From: Aestuariibaculum marinum
Lineage (GTDB): Bacteria; Bacteroidota; Bacteroidia; Flavobacteriales; Flavobacteriaceae
DNA: 64,000 nt
Direction: 5' to 3'
Assembly (NCBI RefSeq): GCF_014596975.1
Contig: NZ_JACVXD010000010.1
Coordinates: forward strand, 1-64,000
Shown here: positions 9,053 to 17,824 of the stretch, piece after piece
Layout of the letters: every line of letters starts with the position of its first letter
Numbering within the stretch: position 1 is the first letter of the stretch
Translations under genes and position numbers: made by a program
Notes under the pieces: model-generated
Seen by the model: the letters and a program-made list of their open reading frames with translations, nothing else
Told to the model about the DNA's origin: nothing
Database searches by the model: none

Positions 9053-9589
9053 ATGTTTAGAACTATTGAAGAATCACAGATTACAATTACTCAGTTAATG
9101 TTACCATCGAACTCTAATTTTAGTGGAAAAATTCATGGTGGTTACATTTTAAGTTTGATGGATCAAATTGCATTTGCCTGTGCCTCTAAACATTCCAGAA
9201 ATTATTGTGTAACGGCTTCAGTTAACAAAGTAGATTTTTTAAATCCTATTGAGGTTGGTGAATTGGTTACCCTTAAAGCTTCTGTAAATTTTACTGGAAG
9301 AACCTCTATGGTAATCGGGGTTCGAGTAGAATCGGAAAACATTCAAACCGGAGAAAAGAAACACTGTAACTCCTCGTACTTTACAATGGTTGCTAAAGAT
9401 GAAAGTGGTAAAAATGTACCGGTTCCTGGTATTATTTTAAAAACAAAGGATAGCGTACGCCGTTTTGCCAGAAGTATTGAACGTCAGGAACAATCGAAAC
9501 ACCGAAGTTCTAAATATAAACCTTCAGGTTTTGTTATTGAAGATTACATCGAAATTGTGAAACAACAAAATGCTCAGGTTGAATTATAA
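9053..9589 (+). CDS. Acyl-CoA thioesterase, hotdog fold (YciA/ACOT-type)
   Basis: This 178-aa cytoplasmic enzyme is predicted to hydrolyse acyl-CoA to free fatty acid and CoA. The hotdog domain (residues 10-125) carries the family's N-x(3)-G-x(2)-HGG-x(6)-MD active-site region (SNFSGKIHGGYILSLMDQIA), followed by VNKVDFLNPIEVGELVTLKA and TSMVIGVRVESE. The C-terminal 50 residues are basic and lack motifs. It stands alone, with 130 bp to the next gene. Chain-length preference cannot be read from the sequence. Confidence 0.88.
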   Translation: MFRTIEESQITITQLMLPSNSNFSGKIHGGYILSLMDQIAFACASKHSRNYCVTASVNKVDFLNPIEVGELVTLKASVNFTGRTSMVIGVRVESENIQTGEKKHCNSSYFTMVAKDESGKNVPVPGIILKTKDSVRRFARSIERQEQSKHRSSKYKPSGFVIEDYIEIVKQQNAQVEL

Positions 9590-9721
9590 TTCACTATAAA
9601 TCAATAATAAGCAATTCTTAACAAATTTTATTTCATTTTTTTCAAATTAGAGGGTAGGAAATTCCTAATGTAACTTGTTATATTAGTGAATCATTTAAAA
9701 TAAACCCAAAATCTAAAAACA

Positions 9722-10555
9722 ATGAATTTTAAAAATTTAAAGACCTACTTAATCATTGGTATTTCAATCATGTCACTAACATTTTTCAATAGCTGTAGTG
9801 ACAACGATGGAGAAAACACCTCTCGCGTTCAGCTAAAATTAGTTGATGCCCCGGGTGATTATGAAGAGGTGAATGTTGTTATCACAGACATTCAGTACAA
9901 TTCTACTGAAAATGAAGACGGTTGGCAAAGTTTTGCTCCGGCCGAAGCTTACCCGATTGAAGTTGACCTAACAGAACTTATCTCTGGGAATTCTCTTTTG
10001 TTAACCGATCAAATTATTCCTTCTGGAATGCTGAAACAAATCAGACTTGTATTAGGAGATGGCAACACCCTTAAATTAGAAGGCGACGACACTTTAATTC
10101 CTTTAAGCACTCCAAGTGCTATGCAGTCTGGATTAAAACTAAACTTAAACACCGAGCTTGAAGGAGGATTTACTTATACTTTCATCCTTGACTGGGTGGT
10201 AAGCGAGTCTATCGTTGAATCTGGAAGCACAGGGTCATACAATCTTAAACCTGTAATTAAAGTAAATGCAGAAGTTAATTCTGGATCTGTTAGTGGAACT
10301 GTAGTTGAAAACATTGAAGAGGTTGAAACACCTATGGCAGATGTTACAGTAGAAATTTACGACGCTGAAGACCTTAAAGTAACCGACACCATGACCGATG
10401 AGAATGGAAACTTCTTATTTCAAGGACTTGAAGGCGGAACTTACACGTTAAAAATATCTAGAGAAGGATACAATGCCTATTCTGCAGAAACAATGGTTAT
10501 CGTAGGAGAAGTAACCGAAGCAGGAACTATTCTTTTAACAACTGTTACTCCATAA
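9722..10555 (+). CDS. DUF4382 lipoprotein with C-terminal carboxypeptidase-regulatory-like domain
   Basis: This 277-aa lipoprotein has a signal peptide and a lipobox ending NSC, followed by the acidic stretch SDNDGEN. That stretch resembles the Bacteroidota lipoprotein export signal for surface exposure. DUF4382 spans about residues 35-170 (VQLKLVDAPGDYEEVNVVITDIQYNST is characteristic). A CarboxypepD_reg-like beta-sandwich follows at about 185-270 (DENGNFLFQGLEGGTYTLKISREGY). The function is unknown. It is the first of several envelope proteins in this region but is separated from them by a strong terminator. Confidence 0.85.
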   Translation: MNFKNLKTYLIIGISIMSLTFFNSCSDNDGENTSRVQLKLVDAPGDYEEVNVVITDIQYNSTENEDGWQSFAPAEAYPIEVDLTELISGNSLLLTDQIIPSGMLKQIRLVLGDGNTLKLEGDDTLIPLSTPSAMQSGLKLNLNTELEGGFTYTFILDWVVSESIVESGSTGSYNLKPVIKVNAEVNSGSVSGTVVENIEEVETPMADVTVEIYDAEDLKVTDTMTDENGNFLFQGLEGGTYTLKISREGYNAYSAETMVIVGEVTEAGTILLTTVTP

Positions 10556-10579
10556 TAATTTTATATAAACAAAATTTAT

Positions 10580-10634
10580 AAAGGCTTTTAAGATAAATTA
10601 CACATAATTATTCTTAAAAGCCTTTAGTTTTTTT
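10580..10634 (+). terminator. Long-stem intrinsic terminator after the DUF4382 gene
   Basis: A perfect 14-bp stem (AAAGGCTTTTAAGA / TCTTAAAAGCCTTT) encloses an 18-nt loop and is followed by a T-rich tract. It isolates the DUF4382 gene from the cluster that starts at 10730. Confidence 0.85.
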
Positions 10635-10729
10635 ATGGACTGCCTTTTCTTGTTAACGTAAAAAAAGCTACTTTTTATAATAAAACAGGGCTTTTTTAAA
10701 TGTCATTTATTTTCATTAACTTTAGTAGA

Positions 10730-11119
10730 ATGAAGAAAAGGTATTACATATATATCCTTGCCTTATTTATTTTAGCGCTCTATTTTGGTTATAGTTATAT
10801 ATACCAAGATCACAGAAATATTGAAACAGAATCTGCCGATTTTGTCCTTGAAGCTTCTGCTTTCAGTGAAGCCTTTGTAAACTCCCCCAATGAAGCCGAA
10901 CTTAAATTTATCAATAAAACCATTGAGGTTACTGGTGTTATAACGGATTTAAACCAAACAGACATTACCCTAGACCAAAGTATTTTTTGTCAGTTTAGTA
11001 CGGCTATAAACCCGCCCCAAAAAGTAAATACAACAATTAAAATTAAAGGTCGCTGTATTGGTTACGACGATTTATTAGAACAGGTAAAACTGGATCAGTG
11101 TAGTATAGTTAAAGATTAA
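10730..11119 (+). CDS. Membrane-anchored OB-fold (tRNA_anti-like) protein
   Basis: This 129-aa protein has one N-terminal membrane segment (residues 4-22) and a small OB-fold-like domain at about 45-128, with the pattern 'FINKTIEVTGVITDLN ... IKIKGRCIGYDDLLEQVKLDQCSI' typical of the tRNA_anti-like group. Upstream in-frame ATG 10700 would add ten residues without improving the signal; ATG 10730 directly precedes the MKKRYYIYI anchor. It lies 16 bp before a secreted cupredoxin gene, so they are probably co-transcribed. No enzymatic motif is visible. Confidence 0.72.
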   Translation: MKKRYYIYILALFILALYFGYSYIYQDHRNIETESADFVLEASAFSEAFVNSPNEAELKFINKTIEVTGVITDLNQTDITLDQSIFCQFSTAINPPQKVNTTIKIKGRCIGYDDLLEQVKLDQCSIVKD

Positions 11120-11135
11120 TTTAAACAACTAACAC

Positions 11136-11708
11136 ATGAAAACATTTCTACTCCTTTTCGTATTAACCTCTTGGGGAATACAAGCACAAACTATTCACGA
11201 CCTTATCTGGGATACATCAGTTGGAACTAGCTTAAATTTAACCATAAAAGTTGGAGAAACCGTAAGATGGACTTGGACAGATAACTTACGTCATTCCGTT
11301 GTAAGTCAACCAGGAAGCTCAGAATCTTTTGATAGCGAAGAATTTACAGAAATAAATCACGTTTTCGAGTATACCTTTACCGTCGTAGGTACTAATCCTT
11401 ATATATGTGGAGTTCATACTCAAACTATGGGCGGTACTATAACCGTTGAAGAAGCTTTAAGTGACAAAGAGTTTTCCTTAAAAAACATCTCCTTATCTCC
11501 AAACCCCGCCAAAGATTTCCTGACTTTAAACATCCCAAACGGTTTAGATTTAAAAACAGTTACTATTTACAATATACTTGGAAAAGAAATCAATAGCACA
11601 CCTTATTTGGGTAGTAAAATTAATATTTCTAATTTACCCTCAGGGATGTATCTATTAAAGCTAAATACATCCAATTCAAGTATAACCAAGCGCTTTTTTA
11701 AGCATTAA
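11136..11708 (+). CDS. Secreted plastocyanin-like cupredoxin with T9SS sorting domain
   Basis: This 190-aa protein has a signal peptide (residues 1-18, ending QAQ), a blue-copper domain (about 20-105) and a type IX secretion C-terminal sorting domain (about 118-190, starting LSPNPAKDFLTL). The mononuclear copper ligands are visible: H53 in the RHSV motif, then C91, H94 and M98 in CGVHTQTMGG. The family carries single electrons or binds copper. The T9SS tail predicts transport across the outer membrane and attachment to the cell surface. Two haem lipoproteins follow in the same cluster, which suggests an extracytoplasmic redox role, although no partner enzyme is present. Confidence 0.88.
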   Translation: MKTFLLLFVLTSWGIQAQTIHDLIWDTSVGTSLNLTIKVGETVRWTWTDNLRHSVVSQPGSSESFDSEEFTEINHVFEYTFTVVGTNPYICGVHTQTMGGTITVEEALSDKEFSLKNISLSPNPAKDFLTLNIPNGLDLKTVTIYNILGKEINSTPYLGSKINISNLPSGMYLLKLNTSNSSITKRFFKH

Positions 11709-11742
11709 ACTTTTAAACATAATTAACTAAACTACTCTACGT

Positions 11743-12588
11743 ATGAAACACCTACTTATTTTTCTTTTTTGTATTCCTATACTAGTTCATGCTCAGGATG
11801 ATTTATTAGATGAGATAGATACTGATGTCTCATCGCAATACGCCTCGGCGGCATTCAAAGGACTAAAAATTGTAAACTTTGAATCAACTAAACTCGTTGC
11901 TAAAGGCGAATTTACTTTTGTGGTAGCACACCGATTTGGGAGCTTAGAAAATGGTATCGACACCTTTTTCGGTCTGGATGACGCCGTAACCCGCTTAAAT
12001 TTTATTTTCGGTATTACCGACGATATAAATGTGAGTATCTCCAGAAGTTCGTTTCAAAAAATTTATGAAGCAGCAGCAAAATATACGCTTTTAAAACAGC
12101 AAAATAATGGTTTTCCACTTACGGTAGTAGGATACAATTCTATATTAATAAATACAGGACTGGAAAAAAATAACCTTCCGCTTTTAGAATTTAAACACCG
12201 ACTAGGCTACACCGCTCAAGTATTGGTATCCAGAAAAGTTAATTCTAATTTATCCCTTGAACTGGCGCCTACGTTTTTTCATGATAATTACGTAGCCATT
12301 GATGAACAGGATAATTCTCAATTTGCTTTAGGTTTTGGTGGACGGTATAAACTAGGAAAACGCTGGTCTTTAAACGCCGATTATGGATGGCATTTAAACC
12401 GTGCCGACAATTCTCCGTTTAAAAACCCGTTATCTATAGGTATCGATTTAGAAACCGGGGGTCATGTATTTCAAATGCATTTTACCAATGCTCAGGGTAT
12501 GAATACCAATACCTTTCTAGGTCAAAGCACCGGAGACTGGAGTGATGGTAATATTTATTTCGGATTTAACTTAAGCCGTGTATTTTAA
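11743..12588 (+). CDS. DUF5777 family beta-barrel-like envelope protein
   Basis: This 281-aa protein has a signal peptide (residues 1-17, ending HAQ) and no other hydrophobic helix. The rest is rich in alternating short beta strands ending in an aromatic (final residue F), as in outer-membrane barrels. The pattern VNFESTKLVAKGEFTFVVAHRFG near 45-65 is typical of DUF5777. Such genes commonly sit beside small cytochromes and YceI proteins in Bacteroidota, as here. No function is established. It lies 34 bp after the cupredoxin and 12 bp before the first cytochrome, probably in one operon. Confidence 0.82.
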   Translation: MKHLLIFLFCIPILVHAQDDLLDEIDTDVSSQYASAAFKGLKIVNFESTKLVAKGEFTFVVAHRFGSLENGIDTFFGLDDAVTRLNFIFGITDDINVSISRSSFQKIYEAAAKYTLLKQQNNGFPLTVVGYNSILINTGLEKNNLPLLEFKHRLGYTAQVLVSRKVNSNLSLELAPTFFHDNYVAIDEQDNSQFALGFGGRYKLGKRWSLNADYGWHLNRADNSPFKNPLSIGIDLETGGHVFQMHFTNAQGMNTNTFLGQSTGDWSDGNIYFGFNLSRVF

Positions 12589-12599
12589 CCCTTTCTACT

Positions 12600-12962
12600 A
12601 TGAAACCTTTATCTATAATATTAATACTTTTTTCTGTTTGCTTATTTAACTGTGCTAACGACAGTACAGATGATTTGTTAGACTCTACGCCATTACCAAA
12701 TATTGTTACTTATAATAACAATGTAAAGACCATAATTGACAATAACTGCATTAGTTGCCATGCTAATACTCCGAACAGCGGCGCCAGCGTATCATTAACA
12801 ACTTATAACAATGTAAAGTCTGCTGTGCAAAACAATAATTTAATCGGTAAAATTAATGGAACAGCTTCAGGAGGGCTTATGCCTTTGGGTGGCCCAAAAT
12901 TACCACAAAACCTTATCGATCTCATTGAAAAATGGGAAACAGATGGACTACTAGAAAACTAA
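12600..12962 (+). CDS. Mono-haem c-type cytochrome lipoprotein (copy 1)
   Basis: This 120-aa lipoprotein has a signal peptide with lipidated Cys18 (LFNC), then an acidic stretch (DSTDDLLD) resembling a surface-export signal. A single haem-binding CISCH (C50-H54) follows. M94 in GGLMPLGG is the likely distal haem ligand, and the C-terminal helix LIDLIEKWETDGLLEN matches cytochrome c class I. It is paralogous to the next gene: both have CxSCH, SLTTY, a glycine-flanked MP and end DG/GGLLEN. The electron donor and acceptor are unknown. Confidence 0.87.
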   Translation: MKPLSIILILFSVCLFNCANDSTDDLLDSTPLPNIVTYNNNVKTIIDNNCISCHANTPNSGASVSLTTYNNVKSAVQNNNLIGKINGTASGGLMPLGGPKLPQNLIDLIEKWETDGLLEN

Positions 12963-12982
12963 ATAACTTTAAACTCTATGCT

Positions 12983-13354
12983 ATGAATTTTAAATCTCTT
13001 TTTTACGGTTTAGCAATAATGCTTTTTGTTTTTAACTGCTCAAGCAGTAGTGATGACGATATGACGGCTCAACCAGATCCTGACCCCGATCCAACACCAA
13101 CAGAAAAAGTAACCTATGATGCCGATATTAAAAGCATAATATCAAGTAATTGTACATCCTGTCATGGTAGCACTCCATCAAATAGCGCACCAATGTCCTT
13201 AACTACCTATGCACAGGTATCTAGTTATATTGATGCAATTCTAGATCGCATTAATAGAACCGGAGCCGGTAAAATGCCGGTTAATGGCACCTTATCTGCA
13301 ACAGATAAAAACCTCATTCAGCAATGGAAAGATGGAGGATTATTAGAAAATTAA
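12983..13354 (+). CDS. Mono-haem c-type cytochrome lipoprotein (copy 2)
   Basis: This 123-aa paralog of the preceding cytochrome has a lipobox ending VFNC (Cys19), then SSSSDDD and a DP-rich linker (residues 31-40), CTSCH haem site at C57-H61, likely distal ligand M98 (GKMPVNG) and the same C-terminal helix. The acidic residues after the lipidated cysteine suggest export to the cell surface. An upstream in-frame start at 12932 overlaps the previous gene and would spoil the signal peptide, so ATG 12983 is chosen. It is a tandem duplicate 20 bp downstream of copy 1. Confidence 0.87.
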   Translation: MNFKSLFYGLAIMLFVFNCSSSSDDDMTAQPDPDPDPTPTEKVTYDADIKSIISSNCTSCHGSTPSNSAPMSLTTYAQVSSYIDAILDRINRTGAGKMPVNGTLSATDKNLIQQWKDGGLLEN

Positions 13355-13398
13355 TATTGTATTTGGTACTTTTTGAATTAAAACAATAAAACATTACA

Positions 13399-13941
13399 AT
13401 GAAATACCTACTCTATTGCATGGCATTTATTAGCTTAAATGTTTTTGCTCAAGATAAATATTTAACAAAAACAGGTACTGTTGGTTTTGAAGCCTCAGTA
13501 CCTTCATTTGAAGAAGTTAAAGCAACAAACAATTCGGTAACCGCCATTTTAAATGCTGATAATGGTGAGTTTGCAGCGCTAGTCCTTGTAAAAGGTTTCC
13601 GTTTTAAAAATGCTTTAATGGAAGAACATTTTAATGAAAACTATGCTGAATCGGACACTTACCCTAAGGCAACTTTTAAGGGAACAATCGATGATTTTAA
13701 CGTTTCAAAAATCAATAAAAAAACTTCTTTTACCATCAGTGGAGCCCTCAGCTTTCATGGTAAAACAAAAACCCTAAACAAGGTCCCAATTATTATTTCA
13801 AAAGTGAATGACATTCTTGAAATTTCAGGCAAATTTGAAGCAAATGCTTCAGAATTCGATATCAAAATCCCTAAAATAGTAAGCAATAAAATTGCAGAGA
13901 CCATTGCCGTTTCTTTCGACTTTAAACTTACAAAAAAGTAA
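13399..13941 (+). CDS. YceI-family periplasmic lipid-binding-like protein
   Basis: This 180-aa protein has a signal peptide (residues 1-17, ending FAQ) and a YceI beta-barrel domain over the rest. Typical segments are TGTVGFEASVPSFEEVKATNNSVTA, MEEHFNENYAESDTYPKATFKG and a final FDFKLTK. YceI proteins bind isoprenoid or other lipophilic ligands in a lipocalin-like barrel, but their cellular role is often unclear. It closes the cupredoxin/DUF5777/cytochrome cluster; YceI genes frequently occur next to c-type cytochromes in Bacteroidota. Confidence 0.87.
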   Translation: MKYLLYCMAFISLNVFAQDKYLTKTGTVGFEASVPSFEEVKATNNSVTAILNADNGEFAALVLVKGFRFKNALMEEHFNENYAESDTYPKATFKGTIDDFNVSKINKKTSFTISGALSFHGKTKTLNKVPIIISKVNDILEISGKFEANASEFDIKIPKIVSNKIAETIAVSFDFKLTKK

Positions 13942-13981
13942 TTCCGATTTTATTATCTTTAGCCAATATCAAACCATTACC

Positions 13982-14353
13982 ATGAAAAAATTTCTTTACA
14001 AGTTGATTGCTGCCATTGTTATTGTTACAATTGGATATTTTTGTTTTGTCTATTATGTTCCCTACAGTGAGGGTGTTCGATCTGGAGACTTGATTAAATT
14101 CAGTAAAAAAGGTGTTTTTACAAAAACCTGGGAAGGTGAATTAAGTCAAGGGGTTTCAGAAGAACAACGCTTTGCCTTCTCGGTAGAAAAAGGCAACAAA
14201 AAAATAATTAATGATCTTCAAAAATACCAAGGTCGCTTTGTCAGACTCAGTTATTTTGAGCGTTACCGCACCTTTTTTTGGCTAGGTGATACCAAATATT
14301 TTATCACAAAAGTTGAAGAAGATAAAGAACGACAAACATTATATAAGAAATAA
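13982..14353 (+). CDS. Small single-pass membrane protein, unknown function
   Basis: This 123-aa protein has one N-terminal transmembrane helix (residues 5-25) and a soluble C-terminal part. The segment PYSEGVRSGDLIKFSKKGVFTKTWEGEL is a strongly conserved signature of a flavobacterial family that databases sometimes label '6-phosphogluconate dehydrogenase'. No dehydrogenase motif is visible, so that label should not be transferred. An upstream in-frame ATG at 13892 lies inside the YceI gene and is not credible. Its end is shared with carB through a bidirectional terminator. Confidence 0.7.
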   Translation: MKKFLYKLIAAIVIVTIGYFCFVYYVPYSEGVRSGDLIKFSKKGVFTKTWEGELSQGVSEEQRFAFSVEKGNKKIINDLQKYQGRFVRLSYFERYRTFFWLGDTKYFITKVEEDKERQTLYKK

Positions 14354-14384
14354 AAAAAGGCCGCTTTAAAAGCGGCCTTTTTTT
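14352..14384. terminator. Bidirectional terminator between the small membrane protein gene and carB
   Basis: A perfect hairpin built on GGCCGCTTT / AAAGCGGCC, with A-run on the left and T-run on the right, serves both converging genes. Confidence 0.92.
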
Positions 14385-14401
14385 ATAGTCATATTTTAAG
14401 A

Positions 14402-17254
14402 TTATTTACTCAAGTACATCGTACGTCTTGAATATAAATCGTAAAATTCATCATCCTTTAAGCTATCAATGAATAAGATACTTTCTCCAGTACTCTTCAT
14501 CTCTGGTCCTAATTGCTTGTTTACGTTAGGGAATTTATTGAAAGAGAATACTGGTTGCTTAATCGCATACCCTTCTAACTTTGGATTAAAGTTAAAGTCT
14601 TTCACCTTCTTATCACCTAACATTACTTTAGTTGCATAGTTTACGTAAGGCTCTCCATAAGCTTTTGCGATAAACGGTACTGTTCTGGATGCTCTTGGAT
14701 TAGCCTCGATAATGTAAACTTTATCATCTTTAATGGCAAACTGAATGTTTATTAAACCTACAGTGTTTAGAGCTTTAGCAATCTTTTTCGTGTGATCTTT
14801 AATTTGCTCCATTACTAAATCTCCTAAGTTGAACGGAGGTAACGTTGCATTACTATCTCCCGAGTGAATACCACAAGGTTCGATATGCTCCATAATACCT
14901 ATGATGTACACATCTTCTCCATCACAAATCGCATCGGCTTCAGCTTCAATTGCACCATCTAAATAGTGGTCTAATAACAATTTGTTGTTAGGAATAGTTC
15001 TTAGTAAATCTACAACGTGTTTTTCAAGCTCTTGTTTGTTTATTACAATCTTCATACCCTGTCCTCCTAATACGTAAGATGGTCTTACAAGGATTGGGAA
15101 ATCCAATTTATCAGCTACTTTTAAAGCTTCTTCAGCAGATTCAGCCGTATCGAATTCTGGGTAAGGGATATTATTCTCTTTTAATAAGGTAGAGAAACTT
15201 CCTCTGTCTTCAGCTAAATCTAAAGCCTGGTAGCTAGTACCTATAATTTTAATACCGTAACGGTCTAATTTTTCAGCAAGTTTTAAAGCAGTTTGACCAC
15301 CTAACTGAACGATAACACCTTCAGGTTTTTCATGTTTAATGATATCGTAAATGTGTTCCCAGAATACCGGCTCGAAATATAACTTATCGGCCGTATCGAA
15401 ATCGGTTGATACCGTTTCTGGATTACAGTTAATCATGATGGTTTCGTAACCAGCTTCAGAAGCGGCTAATACACCGTGCACACAACAGTAATCGAACTCG
15501 ATACCTTGTCCAATACGGTTTGGACCAGAACCTAATACGATAATTTTCTTCTTGTCTGACACCACACTTTCGTTATCTGCATAACGTTTTCCGTCTGCAG
15601 TTTCCATATCACTCTCAAACGTTGAGTAATAGTAAGGTGTTTTCGCTTTAAACTCGGCAGCACACGTATCTACTAATTTGTACACACGGTTAATGCCTAA
15701 TTCTTCACGTTTATTATACACTTCACTTTCTAAACAACCTAACATGTGAGCAATCTGTCTGTCACCGTATCCTTTTTGTTTCGCTTCAAGTAAAAGTTCT
15801 TTATCTAGGTTTTCAATAGTATACGTAGAGATTTCTTTCTGTAATAAGAATAACTCTTCATACTGCTTTAAGAACCACATATCAATCTTAGTGATTTCGT
15901 GGATTCTACTTAACGGAATACCCATAGCAATAGCATCGTAAATGGTAAATACACGATCCCAAGAGGCATAGGTTAATTTTTCTATAATCTGATCGTAGTT
16001 CTTGTTTTCTTTACCATCGGCACCTAAACCGTTACGCTTAATCTCTAACGATTGTGTTGCTTTATGAAGTGCTTCCTGAAACGAACGACCAATACCCATA
16101 ACTTCTCCTACAGACTTCATTTGAAGACCTAAAGTTCTATCTGATCCTTCAAACTTATCGAAGTTCCAACGTGGTATTTTAACAATTACGTAGTCTAAAG
16201 TTGGCTCGAATAATGCCGAAGTAGACTTCGTAATTTGATTTTGTAATTCATCTAAGTGATAACCAATTGCTAATTTTGCAGCAATTTTTGCAATAGGATA
16301 TCCTGTTGCTTTACTTGCTAATGCCGAAGAACGCGATACACGTGGATTAATCTCGATAGCAATGATATCTTCCTGATCGTCTGGAGATACAGCGAACTGT
16401 ACGTTACATCCACCAGCGAAATCCCCGATACTACGCATCATTAAGATGGCCATATCACGCATTTTCTGGAAGGTACTATCGCTTAATGTCATTGCCGGAG
16501 CAACCGTGATAGAATCTCCTGTATGGATACCCATTGGGTCCATATTTTCAATAGAACAGATAATCACTACGTTATCGTTAGCATCTCTTAAAAGCTCTAA
16601 CTCGTACTCTTTCCATCCCATCATGGCTTTATCAATCATTACCTCGTGAATTGGCGATACTTCTAAACCACGAGTTAATAATTCATCGTAATCTTCTTCA
16701 TTATATACAATCGCAGCTCCTGCCCCACCTAAAGTGAACGACGAACGGATACATAATGGGAAACCAAATTCCTGAGCAATTTTTTTACCTTCTAAGAATG
16801 AAGTAGCTGTTGCTTGAGGAGCCATTTTCACTCCAATTTTCTCCATTAATTCACGGAACTGCTCTCTATCTTCGGTAATATTAATGGCATCAATATCAAC
16901 ACCAATAATTTCTACTCCAAAATCATTCCAAATTCCCTTTTCATCTGCTTCAATACATAAGTTTAATGCCGTTTGTCCTCCCATTGTTGGTAAAACAGCA
17001 TCAATTTGCGGATGTTCTTTTAAGATCTTAACAATAGACTTGGTGTTTAGGGGTAGCAAGTATACATGATCTGCCATTGAAGGATCTGTCATGATTGTTG
17101 CCGGGTTAGAATTGATTAAGATTGTTTCAATTCCATCCTCTCTAAGCGATCTTAGAGCTTGGGTTCCAGAATAATCAAATTCACATGCCTGTCCTATAAC
17201 AATAGGACCCGAGCCAATTATTAATATCGATTTAAGTTTTGAATTTTTAGGCAT
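14402..17254 (-). CDS. carB: Carbamoyl-phosphate synthase large subunit
   Basis: This 950-aa cytoplasmic enzyme makes carbamoyl phosphate from bicarbonate, glutamine-derived ammonia and two ATP for arginine and pyrimidine synthesis. The N-terminal ATP-grasp half begins ILIIGSGPIVIGQACEFDYSG and the second half begins IIVLGSGPNRIGQGIEFDYCC. Both halves carry the ATP-grasp features (RSSFTLGGAGAAIV; RPSYVLGGQGMKIV; ATP-binding E-x-NPR as IEINPRVSRSS and IEANPRASRT). The protein stops just after GPEMKSTGE, at the point where E. coli CarB continues into its roughly 120-residue allosteric MGS-like domain, so that UMP/ornithine-sensing domain is absent. The small subunit carA is not in the window. 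Confidence 0.95.
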   Translation of the reverse strand: MPKNSKLKSILIIGSGPIVIGQACEFDYSGTQALRSLREDGIETILINSNPATIMTDPSMADHVYLLPLNTKSIVKILKEHPQIDAVLPTMGGQTALNLCIEADEKGIWNDFGVEIIGVDIDAINITEDREQFRELMEKIGVKMAPQATATSFLEGKKIAQEFGFPLCIRSSFTLGGAGAAIVYNEEDYDELLTRGLEVSPIHEVMIDKAMMGWKEYELELLRDANDNVVIICSIENMDPMGIHTGDSITVAPAMTLSDSTFQKMRDMAILMMRSIGDFAGGCNVQFAVSPDDQEDIIAIEINPRVSRSSALASKATGYPIAKIAAKLAIGYHLDELQNQITKSTSALFEPTLDYVIVKIPRWNFDKFEGSDRTLGLQMKSVGEVMGIGRSFQEALHKATQSLEIKRNGLGADGKENKNYDQIIEKLTYASWDRVFTIYDAIAMGIPLSRIHEITKIDMWFLKQYEELFLLQKEISTYTIENLDKELLLEAKQKGYGDRQIAHMLGCLESEVYNKREELGINRVYKLVDTCAAEFKAKTPYYYSTFESDMETADGKRYADNESVVSDKKKIIVLGSGPNRIGQGIEFDYCCVHGVLAASEAGYETIMINCNPETVSTDFDTADKLYFEPVFWEHIYDIIKHEKPEGVIVQLGGQTALKLAEKLDRYGIKIIGTSYQALDLAEDRGSFSTLLKENNIPYPEFDTAESAEEALKVADKLDFPILVRPSYVLGGQGMKIVINKQELEKHVVDLLRTIPNNKLLLDHYLDGAIEAEADAICDGEDVYIIGIMEHIEPCGIHSGDSNATLPPFNLGDLVMEQIKDHTKKIAKALNTVGLINIQFAIKDDKVYIIEANPRASRTVPFIAKAYGEPYVNYATKVMLGDKKVKDFNFNPKLEGYAIKQPVFSFNKFPNVNKQLGPEMKSTGESILFIDSLKDDEFYDLYSRRTMYLSK

Positions 17255-17312
17255 TTTTCCTTTTTATGTATTGTATTTAAGTAATTTACTCTAATAAGTG
17301 ATAAGTATGCAT

Positions 17313-17344
17313 AAAAAAAGGCGTTACACTAAAGCAACACCTTT
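17313..17344 (-). terminator. Intrinsic terminator after rpmH
   Basis: On the minus strand an 11-bp stem with two G-T wobbles (AAAGGTGTTGC / GTAACGCCTTT) is followed by a T-run. It lies 23 bases after the rpmH stop codon and upstream of carB. Confidence 0.75.
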
Positions 17345-17366
17345 ATATTATAACAATATTAAATCA

Positions 17367-17528
17367 TTATTTTTTATGTCTAGTTTCAGTCGATACAGAC
17401 AATTTTTTTCTTCCCTTAGCTCTTCTACGAGCAAGTACTTTTCTTCCATTAGCAGAAGCCATTCTTTCTCTAAAGCCATGTTTGTTTCTTCTTTTTCTTT
17501 TCGATGGCTGAAATGTTCTTTTACTCAT
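17367..17528 (-). CDS. rpmH: 50S ribosomal protein L34
   Basis: This small gene encodes 53 residues beginning [19 protein letters not shown] and continuing with [21 protein letters not shown], the unmistakable L34 sequence. It ends TETRHKK then TAA. L34 is a basic protein of the large subunit embedded in 23S rRNA. A good Bacteroidota promoter lies 70 bases upstream and a terminator follows. The usual bacterial neighbours rnpA and dnaA are not adjacent here, which is typical of Bacteroidota. Confidence 0.98.
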   Translation of the reverse strand: MSKRTFQPSKRKRRNKHGFRERMASANGRKVLARRRAKGRKKLSVSTETRHKK

Positions 17529-17597
17529 TATCTTGTATCTTTAAAAATCTGAATTGTACTTAATTATTATCTCTTTGGGTTCCTCCAAAACTGAGCG

Positions 17598-17628
17598 CAA
17601 ATATACAAAGAGTTTTTACATTGACAAA
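17598..17628 (-). promoter_or_regulatory. Consensus Bacteroidota promoter of rpmH
   Basis: On the minus strand a -33 TTTG (17628-17625) is followed after exactly 19 bp by the -7 element TATATTTG (17605-17598). This matches the TTTG-N19-TAnnTTTG consensus of the Bacteroidota primary sigma factor. Confidence 0.85.
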
Positions 17629-17824
17629 CGTTATTTAAAAAAATATTTTCAAATAAATATTTTACGCTTCTTCATCAGAAACACAAGCCTATTTATTTGG
17701 GATAACCGGCTTCTTTTTGTTAATTATCTTTTATCTAATTTTGATAAAATTTTAGTTTATTTGCAAATCAAATAAAGGTAACAAGGTTTTAAAAAGCCTA
17801 TTAAACACTACAAACCTAATAAAA

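Noticed and set aside
12932-12982. Earlier start of the second cytochrome gene overlapping the first
   Set aside because: It would put 17 non-hydrophobic residues in front of a clean lipoprotein signal peptide.
13982-14353. 6-phosphogluconate dehydrogenase (a label sometimes attached to this protein family)
   Set aside because: The protein is 123 residues with a transmembrane helix and no NADP-binding or catalytic motif.
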